Source: Ruminiclostridium hungatei
Lineage (GTDB): Bacteria; Bacillota; Clostridia; Acetivibrionales; DSM-1351
NCBI RefSeq assembly: GCF_002051585.1
Contig: NZ_MZGX01000002.1
Location: 62,001-126,000 of the forward strand
DNA length: 64,000 bases
Reading direction: 5' to 3'
The stretch's first letter is position 1. The number at the start of each line of letters is the position of its first letter. The position numbers were made by a program, and so were the translations under genes. Below the pieces are notes generated by a model. The model did no database searches, was not told the DNA's origin, and was given only the letters and a program-made list of their open reading frames with translations. Positions 14,918 through 22,041 of the stretch are shown here, in pieces.

Positions 14918-15937
14918 ATGAAATTTATCATACCTGAATTGGAAACGTACATAAAAGATGGTGTGTTTTGCTTGTTTTCAGCGATAGAAGACACTTTAAG
15001 GTATCAAAAGTATGACTTGTCGTGTGTTGATGTATTTATGCTGTGCAACGGATTTAATGTCGTATACGAATCAGACTTGAATCATGTAGGATACAGCGGC
15101 CTTGACGATGTTATAGAAAATATGGCAAGAGAAAACCTCTTTAAGATAAATATGTGTTACAGGCTGCAGGATAAGGATGAGCTTTTCCAAAAGGCTTGTA
15201 ATGCGGTACTTGATAACAATGTTGTCATACTGTTTGTAGGAACTGCGAACTTGAATTACAGTAATGCCTTTAGGGAGATAAGCGGTGAAAATAGAGGGCA
15301 TTGTATTCTTATGTATGGTATAGACTCCGAACAAGGCATCGTGTATGTTGCGGACGCATATTTCAAAGATTCCTCAGGAAGGATGAAAAAATACCAAGGG
15401 CCTGCCTCAATTGAGGATATTAGGAAAAGCATTTTTGGATTTGTATGGTTTGATACTGATAAAGCATCAAACCGTATAAGTAAGAAGATGGTGCTTGATA
15501 CTGCTATAAATAATTTGAAAGCCTTTATGGAAGGAGCTACGACAGGAAATAAATTTTTCGGAAATCTTGCGTTTAAGAGGTTTGTTGGCGACCTGAATAA
15601 ATTGGAGGCCCTTGATGAAGATTCATTTGCAAAGGCTTGTGAAAACATAAATTTCACTATTAAAATTCGGAGTGCAATAGTAATCGTTGATAATATGATA
15701 AGCTTCCTCCGGAATAATGCTAATTTCCAAATAGAAGGCTACGATACGGTTTTGGAAGAGCTTCAGAGTCTGAGACGGGAATGGGATAAGGTTGCTCTTA
15801 ATGTAACTAAGGCCGGTTTGACCAAGAGAAAAAGAATGATATTTGCTATATACGAAATGGCAAATAATACAATACAGCTACAGGATAAGACATTTAGTAA
15901 CTACTTGCAGTATCTTGAGAAAGTTAAAATAACGTGA
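14918..15937 (+). CDS. BtrH/C39-peptidase-like protein
   Basis: A 339-residue protein with the same general plan as the other BtrH/C39-like proteins here. An early cysteine lies in DGVFCLFSAIED (Cys18) and a central His in NRGHCILMYGIDSEQGIVYVADA, the position of the C39 catalytic His. A long helical C-terminal half (about 190-335) follows. It lacks the C-terminal beta domain found in the 7.0 and 34.5 kb proteins. Members of this fold condense or transfer carrier-bound acyl groups to amines, as BtrH does, or cleave peptides. Given the carriers in the cluster, acyl transfer is more likely. GGAGGAG precedes the ATG. Confidence 0.7.
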   Translation: MKFIIPELETYIKDGVFCLFSAIEDTLRYQKYDLSCVDVFMLCNGFNVVYESDLNHVGYSGLDDVIENMARENLFKINMCYRLQDKDELFQKACNAVLDNNVVILFVGTANLNYSNAFREISGENRGHCILMYGIDSEQGIVYVADAYFKDSSGRMKKYQGPASIEDIRKSIFGFVWFDTDKASNRISKKMVLDTAINNLKAFMEGATTGNKFFGNLAFKRFVGDLNKLEALDEDSFAKACENINFTIKIRSAIVIVDNMISFLRNNANFQIEGYDTVLEELQSLRREWDKVALNVTKAGLTKRKRMIFAIYEMANNTIQLQDKTFSNYLQYLEKVKIT

Positions 15938-15952
15938 GCTTGATGGACCCGA

Positions 15953-16138
15953 AGAATATTTGACAAAGCATTTAAGGAGGAAGCAGTACTACGGATTTTA
16001 TCCAGCGAAACAACTATCAGCAAAATGGCTGAGGAACTTGACGTTCATTATACTACGGTCAGGGACTGGGTAAGGTATTACAAAAAGGGTGGCACCAACA
16101 CCTTCCCTGGCAGTTCGTCACTGCAGAAGAGTAATTAA
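15953..16138 (+). pseudogene. Remnant of IS3-type transposase OrfA
   Basis: This open stretch of 61 codons encodes an IS3-family OrfA helix-turn-helix fragment: FDKAFKEEAVLRILSS, then ISKMAEELDVHYTTVRDWVRYY. The start is in a different frame (an ATG near 15943 is out of phase) and no orfB follows. It is a dead fragment marking a past insertion between two cluster genes. Confidence 0.8.
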
Positions 16139-16200
16139 AGTACATAAACATATGGATGAAGGACTAAAAAAGAGACGAGAAGAAGAAGGGAGTTTTGCAT

Positions 16201-17289
16201 ATGAAGAATGCATGTCGTATTTTGCCTGTTGTTTACCCTCCAATTAATGGCTATCCCCATAAGGGGGCTTTGTTTTCAATGCTTATGGCAAGAGAAGAGT
16301 GCAAGCCTTGGGTATTTAGCAATTTTATACAAATTTACGCATTAAAAGATCTTTATAATAGAGGAATGAGAACAGGAACTATTGATTTCTTTTACAATTT
16401 ATATGGTGACTGGACTTACTTTCATTTAAAAGCAAATCCATGGATTAGGATCAATTCTATGCCGTTCGAGTTTTTTAAACTCATAAAATCTGATATTGTT
16501 GACTTTATTAAAACTTGTATTAACAGAAATTTATACCTTTTTTTTGATATTGATATGTATTATATACCTGCTTATAAGTTGATTTTTAATAAGAATCATT
16601 TACTCCATGAAATTTTTATATATGGATATGATGATGATAAAAATGTATTTTACATGGGGGATAATACAACTGGCAAATATAATCACGACCAGGTGACATA
16701 TGAGCAGATTACTGCAAGTACTAACGCGCTTCTGGAAATATATGGAGATAATAACGAAGATACAGTTTTACATAACTATAGAGAGAAATCCATATATATG
16801 ATGAGTATCGGGAAAAATGTGGAACGGAACGGACAGGACCCGTTTTTCTCAAAAGATGTATTTGAAATTAATATTAAGAAAATAATAAATGATTTAAAAG
16901 AATATTTGCTTTTGGATAATTATGCCGAAGGCTATAAATATAGCAATTACTATGTTTATGGTATAGATTGCTATAACGAGCTGCTGAAATTTGTTAGATA
17001 TGCAATGGAAACGAATCAGTGGGTTGACCGCAGGGCTTTTTATTCATTTATAGAGCATAAAAAACTTATGCTGTTAAGAATGGAGTTTATTAATGGTAAC
17101 TATGATTTAAACCGATTAATTGAGAGATATAGTAATTTAGTAAACGGATTTAATATATTAATGGTTCTTATATTGAAAGCGAATAATATCAAAGCGAATG
17201 ATTTATGGGAGAGAATAATTGTAAAATTGAAAGAGTATAAAGAGGAAGAGATAGTGCTACTGAATGAATTAATAAGAATTCTCAGTTAA
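16201..17289 (+). CDS. BtrH/C39-like protein lacking the N-terminal cysteine
   Basis: A 362-residue protein. A central HEIFIYGYDDDKNVFYMGDN segment matches the C39-like His region and closely resembles HYSLINGYDDEKKVFYVLDEN of the 33.4 kb protein, so the family membership is sound. The N-terminal position that holds Cys in the relatives reads GYPHKGALFSML, with no cysteine. The protein may therefore be inactive, structural, or use another residue. The C-terminal half is helical and rich in Asn, Tyr and Lys. The ATG at 16201 is preferred over a TTG at 16195 from spacing to GGGAG. It is the last intact gene of the first cluster. Confidence 0.65.
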   Translation: MKNACRILPVVYPPINGYPHKGALFSMLMAREECKPWVFSNFIQIYALKDLYNRGMRTGTIDFFYNLYGDWTYFHLKANPWIRINSMPFEFFKLIKSDIVDFIKTCINRNLYLFFDIDMYYIPAYKLIFNKNHLLHEIFIYGYDDDKNVFYMGDNTTGKYNHDQVTYEQITASTNALLEIYGDNNEDTVLHNYREKSIYMMSIGKNVERNGQDPFFSKDVFEINIKKIINDLKEYLLLDNYAEGYKYSNYYVYGIDCYNELLKFVRYAMETNQWVDRRAFYSFIEHKKLMLLRMEFINGNYDLNRLIERYSNLVNGFNILMVLILKANNIKANDLWERIIVKLKEYKEEEIVLLNELIRILS

Positions 17290-17411
17290 AAAGAAATTTT
17301 TCAGAGTGTCAAAGATAACTTTGGTAGTTTTTTTAAAGAAAAATTTCTTTCGATAATGGTTGATACCAGTACTTTTTCAAAAATTACAGTTGTTACTGAC
17401 CGTGACGACCG

Positions 17412-17798
17412 GTAGGAACAATCTATTTTAGATTCTTTTCGCACTCGCTTCGCCCGATTATTACCGATATTACGAATGATGCTTGGGTTACAAATACTAT
17501 GAAGAATATCAATATAAATGTCGCTTTCTCTTCCATTTTAAAATTATCGGAAAATAATGATAGCCAAATAAATAACAAAATATGTGAAGTTTTAAAAGAA
17601 AACGGTTTCATATCTGTTGGTAGAGTTGAAGAAGATTTTGGGGATAAGTATAAGATACGAAGCGATATGATTTGTAGTATTCCTGGAAAGTATACAAGAG
17701 TTGAATTCATGTGGAGGGATACTTCCAGCGCTGCAAATATCTCTTTATACTCGTTAAGTAAACTATATTCATATTGCCAAGCATTGGGGATTATATGA
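17412..17798 (+). pseudogene. Degenerate ORF of unknown origin
   Basis: An ATG at 17499 opens 99 codons, but the same frame stays open back to about 17412 without a start or ribosome site. A different frame just upstream reads ITVVTDRDDR before a stop, like part of a TOPRIM-type domain. This looks like the decayed end of a gene with frameshifts rather than a working gene. The surrounding gap 17290-18213 otherwise contains only an IS21 fragment, AT-rich sequence and a terminator. Confidence 0.4.
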
Positions 17799-17866
17799 AA
17801 TATTCCCGAGATATAAAATATAAAAGGATTAGTAATTCTTTCATACAATCGGGGTGAGAGACCTTC

Positions 17867-17992
17867 CATGCAGCCATCTTTTTTCTGGTAAGGCTTCCTG
17901 GAAAACTCCCGGAGTTTTTCACGTATAGCAAGGTTCAGTTCATGAAAGCTGAAAAATCTTTGATGCCGTAGGGCGGCCGCAACCATATCCAA
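17867..17992 (-). pseudogene. Fragment of IS21-type transposase (IstA) C-terminal region
   Basis: On the minus strand about 42 codons read as the conserved region of IS21-family IstA: ALRHQRFFSFHELN, then AIREKLREFSRKPYQKKDG. It then runs into unrelated sequence. No istB or terminal repeats are seen. Together with the IS3 fragment at 16 kb it shows that the end of the cluster has taken several insertions. Confidence 0.7.
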
Positions 17993-18135
17993 CGATAATG
18001 GAGTATATTAATAAAAATATACATACTTAACTAGTAACGGATTGTGACAATATTAATTATACAAAGTGACAAAAGTATGTTATAAAAATGGCATAAATTA
18101 TATACTTTTTGTGACAATATTATAACTCACAATAA

Positions 18136-18178
18136 TAAAATCCTGTCTTTCTTGATATTAAAGAGGACAGGATTTTTA
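18136..18178. terminator. Bidirectional terminator hairpin downstream of nrdG
   Basis: The arms AAATCCTGTC and GACAGGATTT pair and are followed by T-rich sequence on both strands. It lies about 35 bases beyond the nrdG stop and would end the nrdDG transcript, and also stop read-through from the left. Confidence 0.75.
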
Positions 18179-18213
18179 TTTTACAGGGAATAGTCAGCTT
18201 TATTGCTTTGATT

Positions 18214-18903
18214 TTAATAACCGGCCATATTAGGCTGATATTTTTTCATAAGTGTTACAAATGAATTTATTTCTTCCTGTGAATAAGGTTTTCCCATTAT
18301 CCGCAGTCTGTCACTCTCTTTGTGTTTGTCAGGGATTCTGTAGCGGTTCAGTACATATCTGGGAACAGCCGGAAGTTCTTGTGCCATATGTAGCAGATCC
18401 TTTTCCTGAAGCTGCGGAATGACGGTTGTCCTTACTTCAAAGCAAGAATCGCTTTTCAGCAATAACCGTATTGTTTCCAATACGGTTCCGGCAGGGCTGT
18501 TACTGCCGCAAATTTCTTCATAGCGGGCGGCCGGAGCTTTATAATCCACTGCAAAATAATCGCATACGTCATTCTCCAGGAGGTCTGCGACAACAGAAGG
18601 GGAAGAACCGTTTGTATCAAGCTTTATTCTGTATCCTAACCGCTTTATGCTTTTTATAAATGGCAGCAACCCTTTTTGTAAAGTCGGTTCTCCGCCGGTT
18701 ATAACTACAGCATCCAGCAAGCCGGCACGCTTTTGAAGAAAATCCTCAACGTATTCTGCCGGAAGTATTTGATGCGTACCATCCAAAAGTGAACGGTTAT
18801 GGCAGTAAAAGCAGTCATAATTGCAGCCTGGCACAAACAACACGCAGGAGACCATTCCCGGATAATCCACAAGAGAGCTTTTGACCATACCTGAAATTAT
18901 CAT
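18214..18903 (-). CDS. nrdG: Anaerobic ribonucleotide reductase activating protein
   Basis: A 229-residue radical SAM protein. The [4Fe-4S] motif is PGCNYDCFYCHN (CxxxCxxC) near residue 27, followed by a GGEPTLQ SAM-binding motif. It generates the glycyl radical on NrdD by reductive cleavage of S-adenosylmethionine, and works only without oxygen. The gene starts 9 bases after nrdD, so the two form one operon. The length and start (MIISGMVKSSLVDYPG) match clostridial NrdG proteins. Confidence 0.93.
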   Translation of the reverse strand: MIISGMVKSSLVDYPGMVSCVLFVPGCNYDCFYCHNRSLLDGTHQILPAEYVEDFLQKRAGLLDAVVITGGEPTLQKGLLPFIKSIKRLGYRIKLDTNGSSPSVVADLLENDVCDYFAVDYKAPAARYEEICGSNSPAGTVLETIRLLLKSDSCFEVRTTVIPQLQEKDLLHMAQELPAVPRYVLNRYRIPDKHKESDRLRIMGKPYSQEEINSFVTLMKKYQPNMAGY

Positions 18904-18912
18904 GGCTTATTT

Positions 18913-21000
18913 TTACTCCTTCATAACGTATTTTTTTCTCAACCTGTATTCTTCACGCTTGCCTTCATTATAATTTTTCACCGGTCTTAAGTAGCCTACA
19001 ACTCTGCTCCAGACTTCAGTTTCCTGGCCGCATTCAGGGCAGTAAAACTGTTCTCCCGCAATATACCCGTGATCATTGCATACCGAAAAAGTAGGAGTCA
19101 GAGAGATATAGGGCAGTTTGTAATTGGTAAAAATCTTACGTATTAAAGCTTTTGCAGAATTTACATCTTTTATTTCTTCACCCAGATACAAATGCAGTAC
19201 AGTCCCTCCCGTATACAGGGACTGTAATTCATCCTGCAGTTCAAGTGTTTCAAAAATATCATCGGTACAGCCAACCGGAAGCTGGCTGGAATTGGTGTAG
19301 TAAGGAACCGCATCCCCTGCTGTTATTATGTCAGGGAAACGCTCCTTATCTTTCTTTGCAAGACGGTAACTGGTACCTTCGGCAGGAGTTGCTTCCAGAT
19401 TGTAATAATGCCCGGTCTCATCCTGTATTTCCTTTATAATATTCCTCATGTAATTAAGTGTTCTTATTGAAAACTGCTGGCCCTCCGGGGTTGTCAGATC
19501 ACTGCCATAACCCAGCAGGTTCTGGCAGGCTTCATTCATTCCTATTATTCCTATGGTGTTGAAATGATTGAACCAGTAATGTCCCGTTCTTTCTTTCACA
19601 TCCTTTAAATAATTGGCGGAATAAGGATATAGGCATTTTGAAGTCTGCTCCTCAATAACCTTCCTCTTTATTTCGAGACTGTTTTTAGCAATATTGATTT
19701 GCTGCCATAAGCGTGTTAAAAATTCCGATTCGCTTTTGGACAAATAGGCCAGCCGGGGGAGATTGATTGTTACGACACCGATTGATCCTGTCAGGGGGTT
19801 TGAGCCAAAAAGCCCTCCGCCTCTCTTACGCAGCTCGGAAGTGTCGAGTCTCAGCCTGCAGCACATTGATAATGCGTCTTCGGGTGACAAATCGGAGTTT
19901 ATATAATTGGAAAAATAGGGTATTCCGTACTTGCAGGTAATTTCCATAAACTTTTCGGTTACGGGACTATTCCAATCGAAACCTTTCGTCACATTTATAG
20001 TAGGAATAGGGAAGGTAAATACTCTGCCTTTGGAATCCCCCTCCATCATAACATCACAGAAGGCCATGTTGAACATATTCATTTCTTCCTGAAAATCACC
20101 ATATTTTTCAGGCATCAGCCTTCCTCCCACAATAACACTTTCATCCTTTAATGTACTTGGGGCAATAATATCAAAAGTCAGATTGGAAAAGGGGCATTGA
20201 AAACCCACTCTGGTGGGGACATTCAAATTGAATATGAATTCCTGCAAAGCCTGTTTTATCGTCTTGTAGTCAAGTTTGTCATAGCGTATAAACGGAGCAC
20301 AATAAGTATCAATGGAAGACCATGCCTGCGCACCTGCAGTTTCACCCTGGGTTGTAAAAGTGGAATTGACTATTTGACCAAGGAAAGAGCGAAGATGTTT
20401 GGGAGGTTTGGATTCGACTTTACCAGATACGCCACCAAAGCCGTTCATAAGTATTTGGCGTAAATCCCAGCCTGCACAGTAAGGTCCGAAGAACCCCAGG
20501 TCGTGTAAATGGATATCCCCGGACATATGTGCTTTTCTGATATCCTCAGTATAAATTTCATGCAGCCAGTAATTTTTTGTAAAGGCTTCACGGACATAAT
20601 TATTTAAACCGTTGATTGATTTTTGCGTATTGGCATTTTCATTAATCTGCCAGTCCTTGTCGTTGAGGTATTCTGAAAACATATTGATGGTTGCCCCGAT
20701 CAAAGCATTTGATTCACGGGCGGAGCGCCTTTTTTCCCGGTATAATATATATGCCTTTGCTGTTTTGGCATGGCCTGCCTCAATAAGCACTTTTTCAACG
20801 ATATCCTGAATTCCTTCTACGTCAGCTATCCCTTCAGGATAAAGCTTATCTGCAATTTTTACAACGTCACCGGTCAAGGCTTGGGCAGTGAAAAAATCAT
20901 TTCCGCCTACGGCATTTGCAGCTTTAAAAATTGCCAGGATAATTTTTTCCTTTTTAAACGGAACAGTAGAGCGGTCTCTTTTGATTATTTGAGTTATCAT
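18913..21000 (-). CDS. nrdD: Anaerobic (class III) ribonucleoside-triphosphate reductase
   Basis: A 695-residue glycyl radical enzyme reducing ribonucleoside triphosphates to deoxy forms. It has an N-terminal ATP-cone (residues about 3-95), the NrdD core with signatures such as HLHDLGF and QCPFSNLTFD, and a C-terminal zinc site (CNDHG with CPECG). The C-terminal RVVGYLRPV box contains the radical glycine. It makes DNA precursors under anaerobic conditions. A strong AAGGAGATAT precedes the ATG on the minus strand. Regulation by NrdR is likely because candidate boxes lie upstream. Confidence 0.95.
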   Translation of the reverse strand: MITQIIKRDRSTVPFKKEKIILAIFKAANAVGGNDFFTAQALTGDVVKIADKLYPEGIADVEGIQDIVEKVLIEAGHAKTAKAYILYREKRRSARESNALIGATINMFSEYLNDKDWQINENANTQKSINGLNNYVREAFTKNYWLHEIYTEDIRKAHMSGDIHLHDLGFFGPYCAGWDLRQILMNGFGGVSGKVESKPPKHLRSFLGQIVNSTFTTQGETAGAQAWSSIDTYCAPFIRYDKLDYKTIKQALQEFIFNLNVPTRVGFQCPFSNLTFDIIAPSTLKDESVIVGGRLMPEKYGDFQEEMNMFNMAFCDVMMEGDSKGRVFTFPIPTINVTKGFDWNSPVTEKFMEITCKYGIPYFSNYINSDLSPEDALSMCCRLRLDTSELRKRGGGLFGSNPLTGSIGVVTINLPRLAYLSKSESEFLTRLWQQINIAKNSLEIKRKVIEEQTSKCLYPYSANYLKDVKERTGHYWFNHFNTIGIIGMNEACQNLLGYGSDLTTPEGQQFSIRTLNYMRNIIKEIQDETGHYYNLEATPAEGTSYRLAKKDKERFPDIITAGDAVPYYTNSSQLPVGCTDDIFETLELQDELQSLYTGGTVLHLYLGEEIKDVNSAKALIRKIFTNYKLPYISLTPTFSVCNDHGYIAGEQFYCPECGQETEVWSRVVGYLRPVKNYNEGKREEYRLRKKYVMKE

Positions 21001-21070
21001 TCAATCCATATCTCCTTTACATATCATCGAATATACATTCCTATTAATATCTATGTATCAGGCAAAGTAA

Positions 21071-21120
21071 ACATACTACATATTGTATGCTCGTTATATA
21101 CAATACACAATATATATTAC
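21071..21120 (-). promoter_or_regulatory. Candidate NrdR boxes upstream of nrdD
   Basis: ACACAATATATATTAC at 21105-21120 matches the NrdR box consensus ACACWATATATWGTGT at 13 of 16 positions. ACATACTACATATTGT at 21071-21086 matches at 12 of 16. They sit 70-120 bases before nrdD. The 34-base spacing is slightly more than the usual 31-32, so this is tentative. Confidence 0.4.
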
Positions 21121-21314
21121 TATTGTTGCACAAAAATTGGAAAAGTCAATAGATGAAATGAGAAACACTTCTTCAGCAAAAAGCTTTTAATCATACTGCG
21201 CATTTCTTTAAAGCCGTCCTCGAGTGACCTGGCTGGACAATTTATATAAACTGATTAAAATAAAAGTTGATTACATTGAGCAGATTCGCAACATTTGTTT
21301 AAAATTGCTAAATG

Positions 21315-21343
21315 TTGACCGTGCACTAAAAAGGAAATATAAT
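21315..21343 (+). promoter_or_regulatory. Sigma-A type promoter for the metH operon
   Basis: TTGACC and TATAAT are separated by 17 bases, 47 bases before the first start codon. There is no sign of an S-box or cobalamin riboswitch in the short leader. The rest of the 21001-21389 gap holds the nrdD control region. Confidence 0.7.
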
Positions 21344-21389
21344 ATAACAAACTAAAATATGACCGTTTAGCTAATTGGAGTTGGTTTTA

Positions 21390-22037
21390 TTGGACGAAAC
21401 TATTAAGAGCAAAGTTAAATACTTTGAGAATATTCCCGCTGTTCCGAATAGGGATTGGATATTATCAAGATTAGGATATCGGAAGGGTGTTACTGAGCTT
21501 AAAACCAGAGATTTGCAGTTAATAGATGAATGTATCCAGCAAGGCGGTTATCTATGCAAACCGGCTGGTGCTTATATGAATATTTCCATAATTGATAAGG
21601 ATATGACTGGTATTGTGCTTGATAATAATATAAGCTTAATGAGCCAAAGTTTATCGAAGCTTCTTAAAGATAGCCACAGTGTTATTCTTATGGCCTCTAC
21701 TGTGGGACATGAAGTTTCAAAAAAGGTTTTTACGGAAATAGAAAATGGAAATGCATCTGCCGGGTTGATTCTTGACTCGGTTGCATCCCAAACTGCAGAT
21801 GCCGCGCTTGACTGGATGGTCCAGATGCTTGACAAAATGCTTATAAGAGAAGGTAAAAAACTAACCAAACACAGGTATAGTCCTGGTTTTGGAGATTTGC
21901 CGCTTTGTTATCAGAAAGATATTTTTGAAGCACTTCAGCTTTTCAGGCTTAATATGGCACTTACCGAAAAGTTCATGCTGATTCCTGAAAAATCAGTTAT
22001 TGCCATAGCGGGAGTGGAGGATAAAGGAGAGTTATAA
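21390..22037 (+). CDS. Methionine synthase activation-domain protein (B12 reactivation)
   Basis: A 215-residue free-standing version of the MetH activation domain, which binds AdoMet and allows reductive remethylation of cob(II)alamin. Family features are VGHEVSKKV, the LDSVASQTADAALDWM helix and the RYSPGFGDLPL motif, which matches the R-x-S-PGYGD AdoMet-binding signature. The MetH next door lacks this domain, so the two proteins together rebuild the full enzyme. A TTG at 21390 is chosen because TTGGAG lies 9 bases before it. It is separated from metH by 4 bases. Confidence 0.85.
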   Translation: MDETIKSKVKYFENIPAVPNRDWILSRLGYRKGVTELKTRDLQLIDECIQQGGYLCKPAGAYMNISIIDKDMTGIVLDNNISLMSQSLSKLLKDSHSVILMASTVGHEVSKKVFTEIENGNASAGLILDSVASQTADAALDWMVQMLDKMLIREGKKLTKHRYSPGFGDLPLCYQKDIFEALQLFRLNMALTEKFMLIPEKSVIAIAGVEDKGEL

Positions 22038-22041
22038 CAAA

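Noticed and set aside
1-17289. Closthioamide-type cluster
   Set aside because: Closthioamide genes also use carriers and C39-like proteins in a clostridium, but I see no chorismate-lyase-like or thioamide-forming alpha-hydrolase gene here, and this cluster has many sugar genes.
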